Assembly: GCF_900095725.1 (NCBI RefSeq)
Contig: NZ_FMMP01000006.1
Coordinates: 496,001 to 560,000 of the forward strand
From: Cellulosilyticum sp. I15G10I2
GTDB lineage: Bacteria; Bacillota; Clostridia; Lachnospirales; Cellulosilyticaceae
Direction: 5' to 3'
Length of the DNA: 64,000 nt
Part shown: piece by piece, positions 6,161 to 14,810 of the stretch
Position numbering within the stretch: position 1 is the stretch's first letter
Layout of the letters: each line of letters begins with the position of its first letter
Notes under the pieces: model-generated
Database searches by the model: none
What the model saw: the letters and a program-made list of their open reading frames with translations, nothing else
Told to the model about the DNA's origin: nothing
Made by a program: the position numbers and the translations under genes

Positions 6161-7948
6161 ATGTCTAAATATACAATGCATATATTGGTATGTGGAGGAA
6201 CGGGATGTATTTCTGCACAATCCAATGAGATCATAGAACAACTTGAGTTTCATATCAACGCAGCAAATATGTCAGAAGAAGTACAAGTACTTAAAACAGG
6301 ATGTTTTGGTTTTTGTGAAAAAGGGCCTGTAGTTAAAATTCTTCCTGACAATACTTTTTATGTACAAGTTACGCCAGGTGATGCAGAAGAACTGGTAAAA
6401 GAACATATTGTAAAAGGAAGAAAAGTAGAGAGATTACTTTACGTAGACCCTACAACAGAAGAAGTCGTTTCAGATTCAAAGCATATGGATTTTTACAAAA
6501 AACAAATGCGTGTTGCACTTCGTAACTGTGGTTTTATTGATCCTGATAATATTGAAGAATACATAGCAAGAGATGGCTACGCAGCACTTGGAAAAGCGCT
6601 TAGTATGACACAACAAGAAGTAATTGATGAAGTTAAAAAGTCTGGACTTCGTGGCCGTGGGGGCGGTGGTTTCCCTACAGGTTTAAAATGGGAGTTTGCC
6701 TATAAAAACAAAGCAGACCAAAAATATGTGGTATGTAATGCTGATGAGGGGGATCCAGGAGCTTTCATGGACCGTTCGATTTTAGAAGGTGATCCACATT
6801 CAGTAGTTGAGGCAATGGCAATCTGCGGTTATGCAATAGGTGCGACTAAAGGGTTAGTTTATATCAGAGCTGAGTATCCACTTGCGATTAAGCGTCTAGA
6901 AAAAGCACTTCAGGATGCAAAAGAATATGGACTGCTTGGTAAAAACATATTAGGGACTGGATTGGAGTTTGATATTGAAATTAAATTTGGTGCAGGGGCA
7001 TTCGTATGTGGTGAAGAAACAGCACTTATCCACTCCATGGAAGGTATGCGTGGAGAGCCTACTACTAAACCACCTTTCCCTGCTGAAAGTGGTTACTGGT
7101 CTAAACCGACCAATGTTAATAACGTAGAAACGTTTGCAAACATTCCAGTTATTTTCTTAAAAGGTGGAGATTGGTTTGCTTCTATTGGAACTGAAAAATC
7201 AAAAGGAACAAAAGTATTTGCGTTAGCTGGTAAAATTAACAATGTAGGACTTATTGAAGTGCCTATGGGTATTACATTAAGAGAAGTTATTTATGATATT
7301 GGTGGCGGCATTAAAGACGGTAAAAAGTTTAAAGCTGTACAAACTGGCGGGCCTTCAGGTGGTTGCTTAACAGAAAAAGACCTTGATACGCCAATAGACT
7401 TTGATAATCTAATAGCAAAAGGTTCTATGATGGGTTCAGGTGGTATGATTGTTATGGATGAAGATAACTGTATGCCAGCCGTAGCAAAATTCTATTTAGA
7501 GTTTACAGAAGAAGAATCTTGTGGTAAGTGTACGCCATGTCGTGTTGGAACAAAACGTCTTTTAGAACTATTAGAAAAGATTACTGAGGGTAAAGGAACA
7601 ATGGAAGACATAGATATCCTAAGAGACCTTAGCCAAGTTATTAAAGATACAGCGCTTTGTGGTCTAGGTCAGACAGCTCCAAACCCTATTTTATCAACAT
7701 TAGATGTGTTTGAAGATGAATATCTTGCACATATTAAAGATAAAAAATGTCCAGCAGGTCAATGTAATGCATTGCTTCAATATAAGATTACTGATAAATG
7801 TATTGGATGTACAGCATGTAAGCGAGTTTGTCCAGTAGATGCTATAGAAGGCGCTGTTAAGCAAAAACACCTTATTGATCAAGCAAAATGTATTAAATGC
7901 GGTGCATGTATGGATAAGTGTAAATTTGCAGCGATTATCAAAGAATAG
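6161..7948 (+). CDS. hydB: Bifurcating [FeFe]-hydrogenase, HydB/NuoF-like flavin subunit
   Basis: 595 residues, full length for HydB. Order of domains: thioredoxin-like 2Fe-2S domain (CGGTGC near 11, CFGFC near 50), NuoF FMN/NADH domain with GLRGRGGGGFPTG (about 163-175) and NADEGDPGAFMDR (about 196), SLBB-like segment, the 4Fe-4S motif ESCGKCTPCR (about 450), and two C-terminal 4Fe-4S clusters (CIGCTACKRVCP near 547, CIKCGACMDKC near 578). It binds NAD(H) and FMN and is where electrons from NADH and ferredoxin are joined in bifurcating enzymes such as that of Thermotoga. It lies between the 2Fe-2S gene and hydA. Confidence 0.94.
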   Translation: MSKYTMHILVCGGTGCISAQSNEIIEQLEFHINAANMSEEVQVLKTGCFGFCEKGPVVKILPDNTFYVQVTPGDAEELVKEHIVKGRKVERLLYVDPTTEEVVSDSKHMDFYKKQMRVALRNCGFIDPDNIEEYIARDGYAALGKALSMTQQEVIDEVKKSGLRGRGGGGFPTGLKWEFAYKNKADQKYVVCNADEGDPGAFMDRSILEGDPHSVVEAMAICGYAIGATKGLVYIRAEYPLAIKRLEKALQDAKEYGLLGKNILGTGLEFDIEIKFGAGAFVCGEETALIHSMEGMRGEPTTKPPFPAESGYWSKPTNVNNVETFANIPVIFLKGGDWFASIGTEKSKGTKVFALAGKINNVGLIEVPMGITLREVIYDIGGGIKDGKKFKAVQTGGPSGGCLTEKDLDTPIDFDNLIAKGSMMGSGGMIVMDEDNCMPAVAKFYLEFTEEESCGKCTPCRVGTKRLLELLEKITEGKGTMEDIDILRDLSQVIKDTALCGLGQTAPNPILSTLDVFEDEYLAHIKDKKCPAGQCNALLQYKITDKCIGCTACKRVCPVDAIEGAVKQKHLIDQAKCIKCGACMDKCKFAAIIKE

Positions 7949-7966
7949 AAAAGGAGTGAGAAAGCG

Positions 7967-9721
7967 ATGTCAGAACTAAAAATTACGATTGATGGCAAAG
8001 AGACTAGTGTTGCAGCTGGTTCAACAATCTTAGAAGCAGCAAAAGCAGTAGGCGTCCATATACCAACTCTTTGTCATTTAGATTTACATGATACAAAAAT
8101 GGTTAACCAAGCAGCATCTTGCAGAATTTGTGTTGTAGAAGTAGAAGGTCGCCGAAACTTAGCACCAGCTTGTGCAACCCCTGTAACAAATGGCATGATT
8201 GTTAATACCCGTTCAGTTAAAGTACTTAATGCAAGAAAAGTAGTTCTTGAATTATTACTTTCAGACCATCCAAAAGATTGTCTTGTATGTGAAAAATCAG
8301 GACGCTGTGAACTTCAGGATGTTGCTGTAAAGTTTGGTGTAAGAGAAATCAAAATAGGCAAAGATGGTGCACAATCTACTTATCCAGTAGATACAAGCAA
8401 AGCTATTGTAAGAGATATGGACAAATGTATTATGTGCAGACGTTGCGAAACAATGTGTAACAAAGTACAAACAGTTGGCGCATTATCAGGTATTAATAGA
8501 GGATTTAACGCAGTTGTTTCAACTGCTTTCGAAGCGGATCTATTAGATTCAGTTTGTACCCATTGTGGACAATGTGTAGCTGTCTGTCCTACAGGTGCAT
8601 TATGTGAAAAAGAGCATGCTTGGGATGTTGTTAGACATCTTGCTGATAATGATAAAGTTGTAGTAGTACAAACAGCACCGGCAGTAAGAGCTGCACTTGG
8701 TGAAGAATTTGGAATGGAAGCAGGTACTCTTGTTACTGGTAAGATGGTTGCAGCACTTAGAGCACTTGGCTTTGATTATGTATTTGATACAGATTTTGCA
8801 GCTGATGTAACAATCATGGAAGAAGGCGCAGAACTTATTGATCGTATAACAAGATTTCAGGCTGGAGATGAGTCAGTAAGTCTGCCAATACTTACAAGCT
8901 GTTGTCCTGCTTGGGTGAACTTTATTGAAAGCCAATTCCCTGACTTATTAAATATTCCATCAACAGCAAGATCTCCACAGCAAATGTTTGGAGCCATTGC
9001 GAAAAATTATTTTGCAGAAAAATACAATATTCCAAGAGAAAAAATGGTAGTTGTATCAATCATGCCATGTTTAGCTAAAAAATATGAAGCAGCAAGACCA
9101 GAATTTAATAACGATGTAGATCTTTCTATCTCGACTAGAGAACTTGCGCATCTTATTAAGCGTGCTAATATCGACTTTAATAACCTTCCAGAAGAAGACT
9201 TTGATAATCCATTAGGAGAATCAACAGGTGCTTCTGTTATCTTTGGAACTACTGGTGGGGTTATTGAAGCTGCTACACGTACAGCTTATGAAATTTTAAC
9301 AGGTGAAACGCTTGGAAAAGTAGACTTTGAAGAACTTAGAGGTTTTGAAGGCGTAAGAAGTGCAACAGTTAAAGTAGGAGATATGGATCTTAATATTGGT
9401 ATTGCTCATGGACTTGGTAATGCAAGAGAACTTCTTGAAGAAATCAGAGGTGGTAACCCAAGAAACTTCCATGCAATTGAAATCATGGCTTGCCCAGGAG
9501 GCTGTATCGGTGGTGGTGGTCAACCATATCACCATGGAGATACAGAGATTCTTAAAAAACGTCAAGCTGCAATTTATACTGAAGATAGAAGTAAAACAAT
9601 TCGTAAATCTCATGAAAATCCATTTGTAAAAGAACTTTATGCTGAGTTTTTTGAAAAACCAATGAGCCATAAAGCGCATAAATTGCTTCATACACATTAT
9701 GAGGCAAAAGACAAAGTATAA
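7967..9721 (+). CDS. hydA: [FeFe]-hydrogenase catalytic subunit HydA
   Basis: 584 residues. N-terminal 2Fe-2S ferredoxin domain (CHLDLH, CRICVVE, C near 72), His/Cys-ligated 4Fe-4S (HPKDCLVCEKSGRC near 103), two further 4Fe-4S clusters (CIMCRRCETMC, CTHCGQCVAVCP), then a canonical H-domain with L1 TSCCPAW (near 310), L2 MPCLAKKYE (near 365) and L3 MACPGGCIGGGGQP (near 507). All H-cluster ligands and the proton-transfer cysteine are present, so this is expected to be the active H2-forming subunit. The multi-cluster front end and hydC/hydB neighbours identify a multimeric group A enzyme. It lacks the extra C-terminal 2Fe-2S domain of Thermotoga HydA. Insertion of the H-cluster needs HydEFG, not found here. 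Confidence 0.95.
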   Translation: MSELKITIDGKETSVAAGSTILEAAKAVGVHIPTLCHLDLHDTKMVNQAASCRICVVEVEGRRNLAPACATPVTNGMIVNTRSVKVLNARKVVLELLLSDHPKDCLVCEKSGRCELQDVAVKFGVREIKIGKDGAQSTYPVDTSKAIVRDMDKCIMCRRCETMCNKVQTVGALSGINRGFNAVVSTAFEADLLDSVCTHCGQCVAVCPTGALCEKEHAWDVVRHLADNDKVVVVQTAPAVRAALGEEFGMEAGTLVTGKMVAALRALGFDYVFDTDFAADVTIMEEGAELIDRITRFQAGDESVSLPILTSCCPAWVNFIESQFPDLLNIPSTARSPQQMFGAIAKNYFAEKYNIPREKMVVVSIMPCLAKKYEAARPEFNNDVDLSISTRELAHLIKRANIDFNNLPEEDFDNPLGESTGASVIFGTTGGVIEAATRTAYEILTGETLGKVDFEELRGFEGVRSATVKVGDMDLNIGIAHGLGNARELLEEIRGGNPRNFHAIEIMACPGGCIGGGGQPYHHGDTEILKKRQAAIYTEDRSKTIRKSHENPFVKELYAEFFEKPMSHKAHKLLHTHYEAKDKV

Positions 9722-9734
9722 ATAGTGAGTCTCT

Positions 9735-9780
9735 ATAAAATAAAAGAAGGTGTGGATATCCGCACCTTCTTTTATTTTAT
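9735..9780 (+). terminator. Strong terminator of the hydrogenase operon
   Basis: A 21-bp stem (9735-9755 with 9760-9780, one G-T pair) around ATAT, containing GAAGGTG/CACCTTC and ending in a T-rich arm. It follows the hydA stop by 13 nt. Confidence 0.88.
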
Positions 9781-9812
9781 ATTTAAAAAAATAAGTGCCA
9801 TCAACTCAATAT

Positions 9813-9853
9813 GACTCTAAAATATGTTATATATATAACAATATTTTAGAGTC
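9813..9853. repeat. 41-bp nested inverted repeat
   Basis: GACTCTAAAATAT (9813-9825) is repeated inverted at 9841-9853, and the centre (9826-9839) is itself the palindrome GTTATATATATAAC. It lies about 80 bp upstream of the next promoter and has no T tract, so it looks more like a protein-binding or cruciform site than a terminator. The rest of 9781-9930 shows nothing recognisable. Confidence 0.5.
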
Positions 9854-9930
9854 TAAATATAAAAATAGTACTAAAAATAGCTGCTAAATACATGCGATCT
9901 GTTGTATATATAGAAAAGCAGTATCAAAGA

Positions 9931-9959
9931 TTGACAAAAAAATAACAAATGCATATAAT
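9931..9959 (+). promoter_or_regulatory. Consensus sigma-A promoter of the sensory hydrogenase operon
   Basis: TTGACA (9931-9936), 17-bp spacer, TATAAT (9954-9959): a perfect consensus promoter. The predicted transcript begins near 9966, about 78 nt before the first gene. No Rex-type repeat is seen here. Confidence 0.75.
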
Positions 9960-10043
9960 AAATATGCCAGGAGAAATCCGATAGGCTATAAGTAAAATAA
10001 TATTTAATATATTTAATAATTAAGGAGTTGAAGGAGTAAGACT

Positions 10044-10289
10044 ATGAAAACTATTAAAATATGTATTGGAAGTGCATGTCATTTAAAAGGGTCTTATCAA
10101 GTTATAGAAATTTTTAAAGCACTTATCAAAGAACATCAGTTAGAAAATATAATTGAATTACACGCTGCGTTTTGTATAGGGCGGTGTACAGGAGCTGTTT
10201 CTGTGGCAAGGTGGGATGATAAAATTTTATCAGTTTCAAAAGATAATGCAAGAGAAATATTTATTTATGAAATCATGGCGTACCTATAG
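10044..10289 (+). CDS. Small NuoE/HydC-like 2Fe-2S ferredoxin
   Basis: 81 residues. It keeps only the thioredoxin-like 2Fe-2S half of NuoE: CIGSACHLKGSYQV (7-20) and FCIGRCTGAV (about 47-56). The helical N-terminal part of HydC is absent. Small proteins of this kind accompany group C (sensory) hydrogenases and presumably give or take electrons from them. The next gene starts 14 bases downstream, so co-expression and partnership with the PAS hydrogenase are likely. Confidence 0.85.
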   Translation: MKTIKICIGSACHLKGSYQVIEIFKALIKEHQLENIIELHAAFCIGRCTGAVSVARWDDKILSVSKDNAREIFIYEIMAYL

Positions 10290-10303
10290 GGGTGATCTAA
10301 ATC

Positions 10304-12034
10304 ATGTGGATTATTAATTTTTCTAAAGCTAATTGTAAGAATTGTTATGCTTGTGTCAGATCCTGTCCAGTACATGCAATTAGTGTTAAATCTGAACAGG
10401 CCCAGATTATGAAAGAAAGATGTATAGGATGCGGCAAGTGTTTAAAGGTATGTCCTAAAAATGCTAAACAAGTTAAAACAGAACTTCAAGCAGTTAAAGA
10501 ATATATTCAAGACAATAATGAAATAGTTGCATCCATAGCCCCTTCATTTGCAGCGCTATTTGGAGAGCATGCTGATAAAATTTGTTCAGCACTTAAGTTT
10601 CTAGGATTTACCTATGTAGAAGAAACAGTGGTTGGAGCTGATTTTGTAACAGAACAATATGAGAAGTATATTAAAATACATGAGAATAAATGTCATATTA
10701 CAAGCTGCTGTCCATCGGTTAACTATCTTGTACAAAAACATTATCCTGAGCTAACCTCCCATTTAATACCTATTGTGTCTCCGGCAGTGTGTCACAGCAG
10801 AATCTTAAAAGAAAAATATGGGAAACAAGTAAAGGTGGTTTTTATAGGACCTTGTTTATCTAAAAAAATAGAAGGTCATGAGGAAAAAACGATAGATGCT
10901 GTACTTACCTTTGAAGAATTAGAAAAGTGGTTTGAAGAAGAGAAGATAGATCTTAATGATTTAGATGTACAGGATTTTGATGAACGAGGCAGTCGTGAAC
11001 GTCAATACCCTGTAGTCGGAGGTGTAACTCGGAATATAGATAGAACAAACGTAAATATAGAAATCGTTCAAGTTGATGGCATAGATGAATGTATAGAAGT
11101 TATTGAAGCAATAAAGGATAATCAATTCACTAATACATTATTTGAGATGAGTTGCTGCAGACATAGTTGTATTGAAGGACCTGGATTACCACAGGATAGA
11201 ACAAATGTTTATGAAAAAAAGAAAAGGGTTAAAGTTTATGCAGAGAAACAGTCTATTAAGCAATATCAGACAGAAAACTTATCTGGCATAACATATTTTG
11301 AAGACTGGTGGCGCAAGGTAAATTTAAGCCAAGTCTTTCCTTCTTTGCATGTACCTCTTAAACAGCCTGATGAAGAGCAAGTACGTCATATATTAAGAAG
11401 TATTGGAAAGTATACGTCGCTGGACGAACTTAATTGTGGAAGCTGTGGCTATCATACTTGCAGAGAAAAAGCAATCGCCGTATATAATGAAATGGCAGAA
11501 TCTAATATGTGCTTACCGTTTATGAAACAAAGAGCAGAAACTTTGACAAATGTTATTTTTGATGCAACACCTAATCTCATTCTTATTATCAATAAAGAAT
11601 TAGAGATTGTGGAGCTTAATCCAGCAGCTGAAAAGTTTTTCAAGATAACCAAAGAAAATACCTTTGCACTTCCTATAGCCATGTTCATTGAAGAAGAGTT
11701 TTTTGAACAAGTAAAACAGACTAAAAAAAGTATATTAAGCCAAAAAGTTAATGTTAAGCAAAATGGCTCAGTTGTGATTCAGAGCATTATATGGATAGAA
11801 TATCATCAAGTCATGCTATGGATTGCACATGATATTACAAAAGATGAAAGGCTAGAAAAAAAGCTGCAAACTATGAAAATAGATGCCATTAACATGGCAC
11901 AACAAGTTATCAATAAGCAAATGACGGTAGCTCAAGAAATAGCAAGTCTCCTAGGTGAAACAACTGCTGAAACCAAAGTGACACTAACTCAGTTAAAACA
12001 GCTTATTTTAGAAGAAGAAGGAATCAAGAGATGA
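10304..12034 (+). CDS. hydS: PAS-containing sensory-type (group C-like) [FeFe]-hydrogenase
   Basis: 576 residues. Two 4Fe-4S clusters (CKNCYACVRSCP, CIGCGKCLKVCP), H-domain with L1 TSCCPS (near 133), L2 GPCLSKKIE (near 181) and L3 SCCRHSCIEGPG (near 282), then a Fe-S domain (CGSCGYHTC ... C, about 378-405), a PAS domain (about 415-510) and a helical tail. The cysteine-rich L3 and PAS domain mark the group C family proposed to sense H2; all four H-cluster ligand cysteines and the proton-transfer cysteine remain. There is no kinase or GGDEF output domain in the protein. Its last four bases (ATGA) overlap the start of a SpoIIE-type PP2C phosphatase, which is the likely output partner by the standard arrangement of this family. 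Confidence 0.9.
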   Translation: MWIINFSKANCKNCYACVRSCPVHAISVKSEQAQIMKERCIGCGKCLKVCPKNAKQVKTELQAVKEYIQDNNEIVASIAPSFAALFGEHADKICSALKFLGFTYVEETVVGADFVTEQYEKYIKIHENKCHITSCCPSVNYLVQKHYPELTSHLIPIVSPAVCHSRILKEKYGKQVKVVFIGPCLSKKIEGHEEKTIDAVLTFEELEKWFEEEKIDLNDLDVQDFDERGSRERQYPVVGGVTRNIDRTNVNIEIVQVDGIDECIEVIEAIKDNQFTNTLFEMSCCRHSCIEGPGLPQDRTNVYEKKKRVKVYAEKQSIKQYQTENLSGITYFEDWWRKVNLSQVFPSLHVPLKQPDEEQVRHILRSIGKYTSLDELNCGSCGYHTCREKAIAVYNEMAESNMCLPFMKQRAETLTNVIFDATPNLILIINKELEIVELNPAAEKFFKITKENTFALPIAMFIEEEFFEQVKQTKKSILSQKVNVKQNGSVVIQSIIWIEYHQVMLWIAHDITKDERLEKKLQTMKIDAINMAQQVINKQMTVAQEIASLLGETTAETKVTLTQLKQLILEEEGIKR

Positions 12035-13191
12035 AATTTTTTATGGATTTTGCAACGGGAAGTTTAAATAAATATGGAGAAGAGTTATGTGGCGATAAGG
12101 TAGAAGTTTTTAGTAGTAAAGATAGTTTTATAGCGGTTTTATCAGATGGGCTTGGAAGTGGTGTTAAAGCAAATATTCTTGCAACTTTAACGGCCAAAAT
12201 TGCGATTACCATGTTAAAAGAAGGACTAAGCATTGAAGAGGTTGTAGATACCATTATCCATACGCTTCCAATATGTTCAGTGAGGAAGTTGGCTTATTCA
12301 ACTTTTACTATTATCAAGGTAGATCATGATGGCATGGTATATGTTGTTGAGTTTGATAATCCCAGTGTTTTTTTTATAAGAAATAACCAAGTTAAACTGC
12401 TTGATACAACAACTACAGTAATTAATGGAAGAAGCATCAAGGAGAGCAAGTTTAAGTTACTGGAGAAGGATACACTTGTTTTTGTAAGTGATGGTGTTAT
12501 TCATGCCGGTGCTGGAATGATTTTAAATCTTGGGTGGAGCTGGAAAGAGGTAGCTAATTATTTACATACAATCGTTAATCAATCTATGTCAGCCAAAATG
12601 ATTACTAATCTTTTATTAGGGGTGTGTGAAGATCTATACGTAGAAAAACCTGGAGATGATACAACTGTTGTGACTATTAAAGCAATAAAACCAAAACTTG
12701 CTGCTTTATTCTCAGGTCCGCCGCTTTATCCTGAAAGAGACCAGGAAGTTGTAGATATACTAATGCGTTGCACAGGCAAAAGGTTAGTGTGTGGCGGTAC
12801 GGCAGCTAACATTGTCTCAAGAAAAAGTGGGTTGGAGATTAAAACAAACTTTGACATTATTGATCAAAACATTCCACCTATTGCTTATATGGAAGGTGTC
12901 GACCTTGTAACGGAAGGTGTATTGACAATAAGAGGTGCTGTTGAGAAGCTGGAATGTATAAAAACTGCAAAGGAAATAGATTTTTTAAATGCTCAGGATG
13001 GGGCCTCAAAACTTGCAAAAATTCTATTCGAAGACTGTACTCATATTAAAATGTTAATTGGGCGAGCCATTAATCCTGCCCATCAAAATCCAGATTTTCC
13101 TAATGAACTAAGCATTAAATTGAATGTTTTAGATAAGTTGCAGGCGGTACTTGTGAGCTTGGGGAAATTTGTAGAAATTGAATACTATTAG
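12031..13191 (+). CDS. SpoIIE-family PP2C serine phosphatase
   Basis: 386 residues, start overlapping the hydS stop (ATGA), so translationally coupled. PP2C metal-binding motifs: CGDKVE (near 20), LSDGLGSG (about 37-44), FVSDGVIHAG (about 151) and PGDDTTVV (about 209-216). The first ~220 residues form the phosphatase; the remaining ~165 residues (from about KPKLAALFSG) are a separate domain I do not recognise, with a GGTAANIV stretch that looks like the start of a nucleotide- or ligand-binding fold. In partner switching, SpoIIE/RsbU phosphatases remove phosphate from STAS proteins phosphorylated by RsbW-type kinases; such a kinase-like protein is at 2161, but no STAS gene is in the window. 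Confidence 0.88.
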   Translation: MKFFMDFATGSLNKYGEELCGDKVEVFSSKDSFIAVLSDGLGSGVKANILATLTAKIAITMLKEGLSIEEVVDTIIHTLPICSVRKLAYSTFTIIKVDHDGMVYVVEFDNPSVFFIRNNQVKLLDTTTTVINGRSIKESKFKLLEKDTLVFVSDGVIHAGAGMILNLGWSWKEVANYLHTIVNQSMSAKMITNLLLGVCEDLYVEKPGDDTTVVTIKAIKPKLAALFSGPPLYPERDQEVVDILMRCTGKRLVCGGTAANIVSRKSGLEIKTNFDIIDQNIPPIAYMEGVDLVTEGVLTIRGAVEKLECIKTAKEIDFLNAQDGASKLAKILFEDCTHIKMLIGRAINPAHQNPDFPNELSIKLNVLDKLQAVLVSLGKFVEIEYY

Positions 13192-13206
13192 AAGGGAAGT
13201 CGTATA

Positions 13207-14670
13207 ATGAGAAAGTTTGAGAGTCATGTGCAATGGATTAGGCATGCAGTATATAAAGAAATTGTTAAAAGAGTTATTCAAGAGGATTTTGAAACAACCA
13301 AATATAATATCCCTAAAACAATTATTCCGGGAACTACAGCTGTTTCGAGATGTTGTGTTTATAAAGAGCGAGAGATCATTTCAGAAAGAGTTGACCTTGC
13401 TGCTGCTCCAATAAATGAAAAAAAACCTATTATTGAAGTGATTGATATTGCATGTGATGAATGTCCAGCTGAAAGATATATTATTACAGAAGCCTGCAGA
13501 GGATGTTTAGCCCATAGATGCATACAAGTTTGTAAAAAAGATGCGATCCAAATAATAGATGGCAAAGCTCAGATTGATTATAGTAAGTGTGTAAGTTGTG
13601 GTAAATGTAGGGATGTTTGTCCATATAATGCAATAGTGGATGTCATGAGGCCTTGTATAAAAGCATGCAAAAGTAAAGCTATATATATTGAGACAAACAA
13701 AAAGATAAAAATAGATTATGATCAGTGTAGCAACTGTGGAGCTTGTGTCTATCAATGCCCTTTTGGAGCTATTACAGATAGGAGTGAAATTATTGCGTTA
13801 GTAAAGGCTATAGAAACTTGTAAAAAAGATAAAACAACAAAACTCTACGCTGTTATTGCCCCTTCTATTGTGACACAATATAATGCGCATATAGGACAGA
13901 TTGTGGCTGCGATCAAAAAAATTGGATTTAAAGATGTTATAGAGGCAGCGTTAGGTGCAGACATAGTAGCTTACAATGAAGGGCTTGAGTTTATTAATAG
14001 GGTCGTAGAAAACAAAGAATCTTTTATGATGACTTCATGTTGTCCGGCATTTGTGCGTCACGTTAAGACGCATTATATAGATTTGGTTCCGCATTTGTCG
14101 ACAATGGTCTCTCCGATGATAGCTATGGCGCGTTTTATTAAAAAAATTGATCCAATGGCTAAAGTGGTATTTATAGGCCCTTGTACCGCTAAAAAAGAAG
14201 AAAAAAGAGAAGTTGATCTAGAAGATGCAGTAGATTATGTAATAACATTTGAAGAATTGGAGGCATTGATAGATGCTTATAACATTGCAGTATCAGAGTG
14301 TCGGGATGAGCCACTAAATAACGCCTCATATTTTGGCCGGTTATTTGCTCGCTCAGGTGGGGTGGTTGATGCGGTTGCAACAATTATTAAAGAAAAAAGT
14401 ATATCTGAATTATCTTATCGCCCTATTGCATGTAATGGCATTGAAGAAGTAGACAAAGCACTTAAACTTGCGAAGGCTCATAAAAATAATTTTAATTTTA
14501 TTGAGGGCATGGCTTGTGTAAGTGGTTGTATTGGAGGAGCAGCTTCATTAACTCATGAGGCAAAAGAACAAAAGAAGGTAGATGAATATGCAAAGCTAGC
14601 TATAGAATGTACAATAAGTGAATCTCTTAGGATTATAGATTATACAGGAATTCAACTCCATAGAAAATAA
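13207..14670 (+). CDS. Group B-like ferredoxin-dependent [FeFe]-hydrogenase
   Basis: 487 residues. The N-terminal region is unusually cysteine-rich: CDECPAERY, CRGCLAHRCIQVC, CVSCGKCRDVCP, CIKACKSKA, CSNCGACVYQCP, enough for three or more 4Fe-4S clusters. The H-domain has L1 TSCCPAF (near 277), L2 GPCTAKKEE (near 324) and L3 MACVSGCIGG (near 434). The MPC methionine is Gly and L3 lacks the GGGQP ending, as in the monomeric group B hydrogenases of Clostridia. All cluster ligands and the proton-transfer cysteine are present, so it should be catalytic, probably with ferredoxin. It follows the phosphatase by 15 nt, placing an enzyme in the sensory operon. Confidence 0.88.
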   Translation: MRKFESHVQWIRHAVYKEIVKRVIQEDFETTKYNIPKTIIPGTTAVSRCCVYKEREIISERVDLAAAPINEKKPIIEVIDIACDECPAERYIITEACRGCLAHRCIQVCKKDAIQIIDGKAQIDYSKCVSCGKCRDVCPYNAIVDVMRPCIKACKSKAIYIETNKKIKIDYDQCSNCGACVYQCPFGAITDRSEIIALVKAIETCKKDKTTKLYAVIAPSIVTQYNAHIGQIVAAIKKIGFKDVIEAALGADIVAYNEGLEFINRVVENKESFMMTSCCPAFVRHVKTHYIDLVPHLSTMVSPMIAMARFIKKIDPMAKVVFIGPCTAKKEEKREVDLEDAVDYVITFEELEALIDAYNIAVSECRDEPLNNASYFGRLFARSGGVVDAVATIIKEKSISELSYRPIACNGIEEVDKALKLAKAHKNNFNFIEGMACVSGCIGGAASLTHEAKEQKKVDEYAKLAIECTISESLRIIDYTGIQLHRK

Positions 14671-14725
14671 GTGAAAAAAGAGTTTGTAGATATTTAAACA
14701 ATTTTCCAAATAATTATAATATAAG

Positions 14726-14754
14726 TTGCTATTTATTTACCCCTTTGATATAAT
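14726..14754 (+). promoter_or_regulatory. Promoter of the L,D-transpeptidase gene
   Basis: TTGCTA (14726-14731), 17-bp spacer, TATAAT (14749-14754). The start codon at 14811 is about 50 nt from the predicted transcript start. Confidence 0.6.
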
Positions 14755-14810
14755 ACAAAAGTAAAAAAGTAAAAAAATGGAAATTTATTATTAATCAAGG
14801 GGGATGACAT

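Noticed and set aside
9296-9697. 133-codon minus-strand frame opposite hydA
   Set aside because: It lies entirely over the conserved H-domain end of hydA and has no ribosome site; a shadow frame.
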